This document shows, one piece after another, positions 1 through 5,591 of a stretch of DNA of 7,137 nt. Both the position numbers and the translations under genes were made by a program. This DNA comes from JADFSZ01 sp022560555 [NCBI: PVC group bacterium] (lineage in GTDB: Bacteria; GCA-001730085; JADFSZ01): assembly GCA_022560555.1 (NCBI GenBank), contig JADFSZ010000088.1, forward strand, positions 1 to 7,137, read 5' to 3'. The notes below the pieces were generated by a model that ran no database searches, had not been told where the DNA came from, and saw nothing but the letters and a program-made list of their open reading frames with translations. Position 1 is the stretch's first letter. Each line of letters starts with the position of its first letter.

Positions 1-917
1 ATTTGGATGCGCCTATTGAACCTCTTCCGGATTCTGTGATTGATGAGTTAACACCTTATGACTTTCTGGGAAGTATGGGCGGGAGCGCATCAACCAGTAC
101 GGCTCATCCCAAAGATCCGAAAAAACTTACCAAAATAGGAGGGATGAAGGGCACGGATATCGATGACGAGATTAAAAAACTTCAGCAAAACAAAAAGGAA
201 CTTGGAAAATTCTTTTCGGTAGAGGCTCAGCAAAGACTTCTTGATCTAATAGAGGAAAGAAACAGGAAGAAAAAAGCCAAGGCTCAAGTTAAAAATCCGG
301 GAAATAAAATCAGCCGTTTGCCCGTGGTTCCTTACGGCGAAAGCGTCAGTATCGGATATATGCCGAGCGCAGATGTTCAAATACAAAACCGGTATTCTGC
401 TGATCAAGACATTGGTGCCAAACAGCAATGGATGGATAATCAGGCGGTCCTAGAAGCCGCCAATAAACAGAAGACAATGGAATATCAGTATCAAGGAGAT
501 GCGGCGACTACAAATGCATGGGGAGATTTTGCCATGCCTGTGGTTAATATGATGAATTCGGCCGGTGGCGGGAGCTCCGGGATGGGCTCATCCCAATCAT
601 CCCAGAACATGATATCGGGCACAGAAGCTGTAACTTCCAGCCCAACAGAAAGCGCGACATCACACAGTTTGTCAATTCCATCCGGCGGTAGTACGGCGAG
701 TTCGTCAACAGCATCTAGTTCATCAACACCTTCTGAGGGCTCCCACACATCGTCCGTTTCCTCATCTTCGCACGAATCATCTCCTACGGCTTACTCGATT
801 GCTCCAAGGTCGGCCCCGGTGACATCATCCTCGCAGCCTGCTTCTTCTTCTGAAACCGGGATGATTCAGGTTGCGCCGCCGACGTTAACCATTCAGGCGG
901 GTCCAAGCAGCTATTAA
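1..917 (+). CDS. Unrecognised protein with Ser/Thr-rich C-terminal tail (5' end outside window)
   Basis: The frame is open from the left edge of the window to a TAA at 915-917. The first possible start is a TTG at 3-5, but no ribosome binding site can be seen before it, so the true start probably lies upstream and the gene is 5'-partial. Residue numbers here count from that TTG (304 residues). Residues about 52-97 are strongly charged (Lys/Glu/Arg-rich), look helical, and end in a run of basic residues near 88-95. Residues about 105-185 are mixed and contain several Gln/Asn/Met residues. From about 186 to 285 the protein is low-complexity, dominated by Ser with Thr, Gly, Ala and Pro, which suggests a disordered tail. 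The last 15 or so residues are more hydrophobic. I see no membrane helix or catalytic motif, and the family is not recognised. A phosphoesterase gene follows after 8 bases, suggesting co-transcription, but that does not reveal a function. A structural, surface or scaffold role is only a guess. Confidence 0.7.
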   Translation, partial: LDAPIEPLPDSVIDELTPYDFLGSMGGSASTSTAHPKDPKKLTKIGGMKGTDIDDEIKKLQQNKKELGKFFSVEAQQRLLDLIEERNRKKKAKAQVKNPGNKISRLPVVPYGESVSIGYMPSADVQIQNRYSADQDIGAKQQWMDNQAVLEAANKQKTMEYQYQGDAATTNAWGDFAMPVVNMMNSAGGGSSGMGSSQSSQNMISGTEAVTSSPTESATSHSLSIPSGGSTASSSTASSSSTPSEGSHTSSVSSSSHESSPTAYSIAPRSAPVTSSSQPASSSETGMIQVAPPTLTIQAGPSSY

Positions 918-925
918 ATATATAG

Positions 926-1600
926 ATGATTTTTTCTGCCAAAAAAGCCATTATCATCAGCGATCTTCATGTCGGACTTCCGTATTTTAAACGATCCGAG
1001 TTTTTGAAATTTTTATCATGCCTTCCCGATAACGCATCTCTGATATTGAACGGCGACACTATTGACACTCCCAAGAAAAACCTGAGTTTAGCCGACAACA
1101 ATGTTCTGGATGCCTTGAAGGACGAGGCCGAAAAAAGAAAAGTAATCTGGATTTGCGGCAATCACGATGTGGATTACGTGATGCCTGATCCCGGCAAGAT
1201 TGTTTTTACGACGCACGTGGTATTAAATAACAATATTATGATCACGCATGGAGACGACTTTGAGAATATTATGTCCCAGACGCTTTTGTTTTTGAGAATG
1301 TTTAAGTTTATGCATAATGTGCGCATTTTCTTGGGGGCCAATCCTGTCCACGTTGCTTATTTTGCCAAAAAATGGCTTCCGTTTGTATATCGTATTCTTA
1401 CCGAGGAGGTTAAAAAGAATGCCGTGCTGTGCGCGAAGGAAAATCAATTTGACATGATTACCTGCGGGCATGTGCACTATACTGAGGATTCGTTGTGCGA
1501 AGGTGTCCGGTATATCAATACGGGGACTTGGACAGAGGAGCCACTGCCGTATATCGAAGTTAACGAAGATAAAATTGAACTAAAAACATTTAAACTTTAA
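926..1600 (+). CDS. Calcineurin-like metallophosphoesterase, UDP-2,3-diacylglucosamine hydrolase-like
   Basis: This 224-residue protein carries the full metal-binding signature of the calcineurin-like phosphoesterase superfamily: SDLH (D13, H15), NGDTID (G43, D44, D47), GNHD (N79, H80), THGD (H108) and GHVH (H182, H184). These residues normally bind two metal ions and activate water to cleave a phosphate ester. The NTGTW stretch at 198-202 just after the last metal motif resembles the NTGDW-type motif of LpxH-like proteins, which remove UMP from UDP-2,3-diacylglucosamine in lipid A synthesis. A hydrophobic and basic segment at about 115-155 lies where LpxH has its substrate-binding helical insert. 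Length fits the family (about 220-270). Substrate is inferred, and a different phosphodiester or phosphomonoester is possible. The ATG at 926 has no Shine-Dalgarno sequence in front of it (AT-rich only), but it lies 8 bases after the preceding stop and places the first motif at the usual distance from the N-terminus. The last 11 bases overlap the convergent clpB gene. Confidence 0.9.
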   Translation: MIFSAKKAIIISDLHVGLPYFKRSEFLKFLSCLPDNASLILNGDTIDTPKKNLSLADNNVLDALKDEAEKRKVIWICGNHDVDYVMPDPGKIVFTTHVVLNNNIMITHGDDFENIMSQTLLFLRMFKFMHNVRIFLGANPVHVAYFAKKWLPFVYRILTEEVKKNAVLCAKENQFDMITCGHVHYTEDSLCEGVRYINTGTWTEEPLPYIEVNEDKIELKTFKL

Positions 1601-4214
1601 GTCCCGTTTCAAGAACATTCACTTTGAGACCTGTCCCATTCATGCTGATCTCCAAATGGGCCCCATCCGCGATATCATTTTTGATAAGTGACTTTCCGAT
1701 TTTTGTTTCCAGTTCACGCTGGATAAAACGTTTGAGCGGACGGGCGCCGTATACCGGATCGTATCCGGATTGAGCTATATATTTGCGGGCGTTGTCTTTG
1801 AGCTTGATTACGATGTTGCGATCCAGGAGTCGGTCTTGAAGCTGCTGAATCAATAGATCCACAATCTGCTCGGTTTCTTCCAAGAGAAGCGGTTTGAACA
1901 AAATGATTTCATCCAGACGATTCAAGAACTCCGGACGAAAATAGTTTCTAAGTTCGTTCATAACGGATTTTTGTGTCTCCTCTTTGATCGTGCCGTCTGG
2001 AGTGATGCCTGTTAATAAATGCTCGCTTCCGATATTGCTTGTCATAATCACGATGGTATTTTTAAAGTTCACGATACGTCCTTGCGCGTCCGTGAGGCGT
2101 CCGTCATCGAGGATCTGCAGGAGAATATGAAACACATCCGGATGCGCCTTTTCGATTTCATCGAAAAGGATCACGGAGTAGGGTTTTCTCCTGACGGCTT
2201 CGGTTAGCTGGCCGCCTTCGTCGTATCCCACATAGCCGGGAGGCGCGCCGATGAGGCGAGAGACCGAATGCTTTTCCATATATTCGCTCATATCAATCCG
2301 GATGAGGTTGTCTTTGGTATCAAAAAGCGTTTCAGACAAAGTTTTGGCAAGTTCCGTTTTTCCGACACCGGTAGGTCCGAGAAAGATAAAGCTCCCGATA
2401 GGCCGCGCGGGATCTTTAATCCCGGCGCGCGCGCGGATAATCGCGTCACTCACAAGACGCACGGCTTCGTTCTGGCCGACGACACGTTTGTGAAGGATGT
2501 TTTCTAGGGCGAGCAGCTTTTCTTTTTCGCCTTCCATGAGCCGGGTCACGGGAATGCCGGACCATTCGGATACGATTTGCGCAATTTCTTCTTCGGTAAC
2601 CTCTTCTCTTAATAGACAAAATTTTCCCTGCTTTTTTGCAAGTTCATTTTCTTCCTTTTTAAGTTCAGTTTCCAATGTCGGCAGACGCCCGTGTTTGAAT
2701 TCGGCCGCCTTGTTAAGATCATACGCGCGTTCGGCTTGTTCGATTTCATGTTTGACAGATTCTATTGTTTCCCTGAGCGTCCGCACCTTCTGGATAGCTT
2801 GCTTTTCCGTTTCCCATTGGCTTTTCATGATGTTCGCGCGATCTTTAAGATTAGCGAGTTCTTTTTTAATATGTTTTAGACGGTCTTGGCTCGCACTGTC
2901 CTTTTCTTTTTTGAGTGCGGCCGCCTCAATTTCGAGCTGCATAATCCGGCGCGAAATTTCATCCAGTTCCGTGGGCATTGAGTCCATCTCTGTTCGAATC
3001 ATCGCGCACGCTTCGTCCATAAGATCGATCGCTTTATCGGGCAAGAATCGGTCGCTGATGTATCGGTGTGAAAGTGTTGCGCTGGCTACGAGCGCGATAT
3101 CCTGAATGCGTACGCCGTGATGGATTTCGAATCGTTCTTTCAATCCACGGAGGATCGAGATTGTGTCTTCTACGCTGGGGGCATCTACCAGGACGGGCTG
3201 AAAACGTCTTTCAAGCGCCGCGTCTTTTTCGATATGTTTTCGGTATTCATCCAGTGTTGTGGCACCGATGCAGTGAAGTTCCCCGCGGGCGAGCAGGGGT
3301 TTAAGCATATTTCCGGCATCAAGCGCGCCGTCGACTTTACCTGCGCCGACGATGGTATGAAGTTCATCGATAAAAAGAATGATTTGTCCATCGCTCTCTT
3401 TGATTTCGTGAAGGACGGCTTTGAGTCGTTCTTCGAATTCACCGCGAAATTTTGCGCCGGCGATGAGAGATCCCATATCCAGGGAAAAGATGGATTTGTT
3501 TTTGAGTCCGTCCGGGACATCCCCTCGTACGATTCGTTGGGCCAGACCTTCGACAATGGCTGTTTTTCCGACGCCGGGTTCTCCGATCAAGACCGGATTG
3601 TTTTTCGTGCGTCGGGAAAGAATACGGATGACGCGGCGGATTTCCGTATCGCGTCCGATCACGGGGTCCAGCTTGCCTTTTTCGGCTTCTTGGACAAGCT
3701 CGCGTCCGTATTTCGTGAGGACTTCATAGGAGGCTTCCGGAGTCGTGCTTGTGACTCTTTGATGTCCGCGGATGCCTGTGAGAATTTTTAGAAATTTTTC
3801 ATACGTGATTTGAAATCTTTTTAGAATTTGTGTGACCGTTGGACACAGATCGTTTTTGATCATGGCCAGGGCCAGATGTTCTATCGAGATATAGTCGTCT
3901 TTTAATTTTTTAGCTTCTTTTTCGGAGATCGTGAGGAGTTTATTGAGATTGTGCGTGATAGTAATTTTTCCGGGCTCCGTGCCGGGTCCTGAAACTTTCG
4001 GATGCTGATCAAGCGCGCTTTCGACCGCGAGGACGAAATCGTGATCAGATACATCGAGTTTGGACAAAATCCGTCCAAAAAGACCGTCCTCTTGTGTCGC
4101 GAGGGCATAGAGGAGGTGATCAATATCAATCTCCACATGCCCACGTTCCACAGCCGAATTCTGCGCGAGCTCGAGAGCTTCTTGGCTTTTGATTGTTAGT
4201 TTGTTCGCATCCAT
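1590..4214 (-). CDS. clpB: ClpB protein disaggregase (Hsp100 AAA+ ATPase)
   Basis: This 874-residue protein has the full ClpB layout and normal family length (about 860). A Clp N domain with two repeats covers about 1-150. The first AAA+ domain has Walker A GEPGVGKT (211-218), pore loop [12 protein letters not shown] (253-264), Walker B FIDE (281-284), a GATT sensor (317-320) and arginine fingers R336/R337. A charged coiled-coil middle domain spans about 405-530; this marks ClpB rather than ClpA or ClpC. The second AAA+ domain has Walker A GPTGVGKT (613-620), pore loop GYVGYDEGG (660-668), Walker B LFDE (683-686), sensor TSN (725-727), arginine finger R766 and sensor-2 GARPLKR (823-829). All catalytic residues look intact. 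The hexamer threads aggregated proteins through its central pore in the cytoplasm, normally with DnaK/DnaJ/GrpE. The first pore loop has Phe where Tyr is usual, a mild change. The start is supported by AGGGA 6 bases upstream. It lies 85 bases after hsp20 on the same strand, suggesting an operon. The final residues hold a short GLKV repeat (862-865 and 871-874) and overlap the phosphoesterase gene. Confidence 0.98.
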   Translation of the reverse strand: MDANKLTIKSQEALELAQNSAVERGHVEIDIDHLLYALATQEDGLFGRILSKLDVSDHDFVLAVESALDQHPKVSGPGTEPGKITITHNLNKLLTISEKEAKKLKDDYISIEHLALAMIKNDLCPTVTQILKRFQITYEKFLKILTGIRGHQRVTSTTPEASYEVLTKYGRELVQEAEKGKLDPVIGRDTEIRRVIRILSRRTKNNPVLIGEPGVGKTAIVEGLAQRIVRGDVPDGLKNKSIFSLDMGSLIAGAKFRGEFEERLKAVLHEIKESDGQIILFIDELHTIVGAGKVDGALDAGNMLKPLLARGELHCIGATTLDEYRKHIEKDAALERRFQPVLVDAPSVEDTISILRGLKERFEIHHGVRIQDIALVASATLSHRYISDRFLPDKAIDLMDEACAMIRTEMDSMPTELDEISRRIMQLEIEAAALKKEKDSASQDRLKHIKKELANLKDRANIMKSQWETEKQAIQKVRTLRETIESVKHEIEQAERAYDLNKAAEFKHGRLPTLETELKKEENELAKKQGKFCLLREEVTEEEIAQIVSEWSGIPVTRLMEGEKEKLLALENILHKRVVGQNEAVRLVSDAIIRARAGIKDPARPIGSFIFLGPTGVGKTELAKTLSETLFDTKDNLIRIDMSEYMEKHSVSRLIGAPPGYVGYDEGGQLTEAVRRKPYSVILFDEIEKAHPDVFHILLQILDDGRLTDAQGRIVNFKNTIVIMTSNIGSEHLLTGITPDGTIKEETQKSVMNELRNYFRPEFLNRLDEIILFKPLLLEETEQIVDLLIQQLQDRLLDRNIVIKLKDNARKYIAQSGYDPVYGARPLKRFIQRELETKIGKSLIKNDIADGAHLEISMNGTGLKVNVLETGLKV

Positions 4215-4220
4215 TTGTTT

Positions 4221-4225
4221 TCCCT
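4221..4225 (-). promoter_or_regulatory. Ribosome binding site of clpB
   Basis: On the minus strand AGGGA lies 6 bases before the clpB ATG (4212-4214). It supports this start and shows that the organism does use Shine-Dalgarno pairing for at least some genes. Confidence 0.75.
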
Positions 4226-4265
4226 AGTGTTCTATTCTTTGTTCCTTATGTCTTTTGCTTTTTTG

Positions 4266-4293
4266 CATGTCTCATGACGCATGTCACATGACG
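4266..4293. repeat. Tandem 14-base repeat between hsp20 and clpB
   Basis: Two directly adjacent copies, CATGTCTCATGACG (4266-4279) and CATGTCACATGACG (4280-4293), differ at one base of 14. The second copy contains the palindrome CATGT-C-ACATG (4280-4290). In the minus-strand transcript the junction can form only short stems, for example TGAC-ATGC-GTCA, with no U-run typical of an intrinsic terminator after it. It might bind a regulator, give an RNA processing or stability site between the two genes, or be a small local duplication. The sequence does not decide between these. Confidence 0.7.
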
Positions 4294-4299
4294 GTTTTA

Positions 4300-4758
4300 T
4301 CAGTTCACCTCAATTTGAATCTGTTTCGGCTTCGCCTCTTTTGTTTTGGGCAGCATTAGTTCTAGAACGCCGTCTATATATTTGGCCTTAGCGTTTTTGG
4401 TGTCTACGCCATCGGGCAAGCGGAAGGCCCGGCGAAACTCTCCGTAGGACCGTTCCTCTCTAACATAATCCTTATGTTCTACTTTTGTTTCCCTTTTGCG
4501 CTCCCCTGAGATATACAGAGTATCGCCTTCGATCGACACGTGGATATGTTTTTTATCCATTCCGGGCAGATCGGCTTTGATGAGGATACTATCCTCTGTG
4601 TCCCGGATATCGATTTCGGGTCCAAAAGAGTTATCTTGAAAACCGAGATCGCGTTCCAACGGCATCCCGAAAAAACGACTGATCTCTTTGTCGAGATCGA
4701 GCATATCTGTGAAAGGGTCCAACGTATTTTGGTTTTTGTTCCATGGTATCAAGTTCAT
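4300..4758 (-). CDS. Small heat-shock protein, Hsp20/alpha-crystallin family
   Basis: Starting at the ATG at 4756-4758, this is a 152-residue protein, the usual bacterial Hsp20 length. After a short N-terminal arm (about 1-45) the alpha-crystallin domain covers about 46-140. It begins PEIDIRDTEDSILIKADLPG, continues through a YGEFRRAFRLP block (105-115), and reaches the conserved A-x-x-x-x-G-V-L block (AKYIDGVLEL, 125-134). A C-terminal I-x-I motif (I147, I149) normally docks into neighbouring subunits for oligomer assembly. Such proteins act without ATP in the cytoplasm, binding unfolding proteins and keeping them refoldable, and they hand clients to the ClpB/DnaK machinery. clpB is next downstream. 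An in-frame open stretch continues 42 codons further upstream to 4884, but it translates to sequence unlike Hsp20, whereas the 4758 start has a very strong ribosome binding site. Heat induction is expected from the family, but I found neither a CIRCE operator nor a good sigma-32 promoter. Confidence 0.95.
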   Translation of the reverse strand: MNLIPWNKNQNTLDPFTDMLDLDKEISRFFGMPLERDLGFQDNSFGPEIDIRDTEDSILIKADLPGMDKKHIHVSIEGDTLYISGERKRETKVEHKDYVREERSYGEFRRAFRLPDGVDTKNAKAKYIDGVLELMLPKTKEAKPKQIQIEVN

Positions 4759-4765
4759 GACAATT

Positions 4766-4773
4766 CCCTCCTT
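4766..4773 (-). promoter_or_regulatory. Strong ribosome binding site fixing the hsp20 start
   Basis: The minus strand reads AAGGAGGG, a near-ideal anti-16S match, 7 bases before the ATG at 4756-4758. It decides the start in favour of the 152-residue product over the 194-residue frame that opens further upstream. Confidence 0.9.
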
Positions 4774-4869
4774 TTTGGTTTGTGCCTGTTTTGATCTTGA
4801 ATTCGACATCTTAAATTGCAATATGTGTGCCATAGGAGTAATTTTGACATAAAATATTGATATGTTTAT

Positions 4870-4883
4870 TGTTACATATAACA
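4870..4883. repeat. Near-perfect 14-base palindrome upstream of hsp20
   Basis: TGTTACATATAACA has arms TGTTA and TAACA, with one mismatched pair in the centre. It lies about 110 bases upstream of the hsp20 start in AT-rich DNA. It could be a repressor site for the heat-shock operon, but short palindromes also arise by chance in AT-rich sequence. Confidence 0.4.
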
Positions 4884-4900
4884 CTGAATTTGCCTTGTAC

Positions 4901-4915
4901 GTGTCATAATGTCAC
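4901..4915. repeat. Near-perfect 15-base palindrome upstream of hsp20
   Basis: GTGTCATAATGTCAC pairs in six of seven positions around a central A (arms GTG-T-CAT and ATG-T-CAC). It sits about 140 bases upstream of the hsp20 start and 18 bases from the preceding palindrome. An operator is possible. No known regulator motif was recognised. Confidence 0.4.
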
Positions 4916-5008
4916 TTTTAAGGTTAGTATTCTCTTAATAGCGACAATATGTCCCTATTATTTTCAAAATGGCGCATGTTGTGCTAAGAGCTCTGATTGA
5001 ATTGAGGG

Positions 5009-5037
5009 GTGGCAGGAGCGATGTTTTATGGTAAAAT
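5009..5037 (+). promoter_or_regulatory. Predicted extended -10 promoter for the membrane-protein gene
   Basis: GTGGCA (5009-5014, four of six matches to TTGACA) is followed after 17 bases by TAAAAT (5032-5037, five of six matches to TATAAT). A TG one base before it (5029-5030) makes an extended -10. Transcription would start near 5044, giving a leader of about 33 bases for the gene at 5077. It would probably also drive the AddB-like gene downstream. Confidence 0.6.
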
Positions 5038-5048
5038 TCCCCTTACCT

Positions 5049-5064
5049 AAGTTAATATTAACTT
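5049..5064. repeat. Perfect 16-base palindrome at the predicted transcript start
   Basis: AAGTTAATATTAACTT is fully self-complementary. It lies about 5-20 bases downstream of the predicted start point and 12 bases before the ATG at 5077. That is a classical position for a repressor site. In RNA it could form only a weak AU hairpin. The core GTTAATATTAAC is AT-rich, so chance cannot be excluded. Confidence 0.5.
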
Positions 5065-5076
5065 CACTCAGAAAAC

Positions 5077-5565
5077 ATGTCAGAAACTCTAGAACAAATA
5101 GACACCGAACAAACCTTCCAAAAGCTGGTGATCAATTACCGCCGGAATTTTCAGGACTTTTTGGCCCGCGCGGACAAACAGTATTATGACGCGATCCGCA
5201 CGATTGTGATACTGTCCGGAGTATGCTTTATGATGTATCTATGGCGTGGTAAGTTTATGGGGGATTATTTTTGGGTTCCGATATTGTTTTGGAATATCGC
5301 GATGATATCCGGCCTGCTCGCGTTTTTTTATTCCGCGCACAATTCGTTTAAGAACGCGCTCAAGTACGAACAACAGATCCGAAGCCTTGATATGGGGCTT
5401 AAATACGAAGATCCGAAAAAGATTGCCGAATTATGGGCTGAAGAATCAACCCACTCCATTGCCCGCGGGTTTTTTATCAGAGACAATATCATTATTGGTA
5501 TGATTTCGCTTGTCTCCTTCATTATCGCTATAGTTGTGGCCCTTGTTCAAATCTTGTCTATGTAA
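5077..5565 (+). CDS. Small membrane protein with three predicted helices, function unknown
   Basis: This 162-residue protein begins with a polar, charged N-terminal region (1-40) that looks helical. Two membrane segments follow close together (about 42-56 and 65-86). A charged region of about 50 residues (87-136) comes next, and a third membrane segment (about 137-160) reaches almost to the C-terminus. With positively charged residues such as R41, R57 and K59 beside the helices, the two polar regions may both face the cytoplasm only if one short segment does not span, so topology is uncertain. There is no cleavable signal peptide and no catalytic motif that I recognise. The ATG at 5077 has no Shine-Dalgarno sequence but follows a plausible promoter and short leader. 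The AddB-like gene begins 26 bases after its stop, so both are probably co-transcribed; this shows linkage, not shared function. It appears to be a real gene because of its length, consistent hydrophobic pattern and promoter. Confidence 0.85.
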   Translation: MSETLEQIDTEQTFQKLVINYRRNFQDFLARADKQYYDAIRTIVILSGVCFMMYLWRGKFMGDYFWVPILFWNIAMISGLLAFFYSAHNSFKNALKYEQQIRSLDMGLKYEDPKKIAELWAEESTHSIARGFFIRDNIIIGMISLVSFIIAIVVALVQILSM

Positions 5566-5591
5566 TATTAATCCGAATTTTCTCTTTTCCT

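Larger units (their letters stand above)
4759..5076. promoter_or_regulatory. Divergent intergenic region between hsp20 and the membrane-protein gene
   Basis: This 318-base AT-rich stretch separates the leftward hsp20-clpB operon from the rightward genes, so it must hold promoters for both. The rightward promoter can be proposed (5009-5037). For hsp20 I could not find a convincing -35/-10 pair: no CIRCE repeat (TTAGCACTC-N9-GAGTGCTAA), no HspR-type HAIR element and no CTTGAA-N14-CCCCAT sigma-32 pattern is present. A TTGACA at 4844-4849 with TATTGT 17 bases later (4867-4872) reads rightward, but it is about 200 bases from the gene and may be chance. Three palindromes lie in the region. No small gene or RNA is evident. 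Confidence 0.65.

Noticed and set aside
2497-3791. Long plus-strand reading frames (2497-3105 and 3117-3791) opposite clpB
   Set aside because: They lie wholly antisense to a strongly conserved gene, have skewed composition (the first is very Ser-rich), and match no known family. They are the usual by-product of clpB codon use.
4215-4299. Possible intrinsic terminator between hsp20 and clpB
   Set aside because: Only short stems can form on the minus strand and no U-run follows, so readthrough into clpB is more likely.
4759-4884. 42-codon N-terminal extension of hsp20
   Set aside because: The AAGGAGGG site before the ATG at 4756-4758 and the normal Hsp20 length favour the shorter product. 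The extension is AT-rich, unlike Hsp20, and lacks its own ribosome binding site.
4974-4993. Possible CIRCE half-site (GTGCTAA at 4981-4987)
   Set aside because: No matching TTAGCAC arm lies at the required distance, so it is not an HrcA operator.
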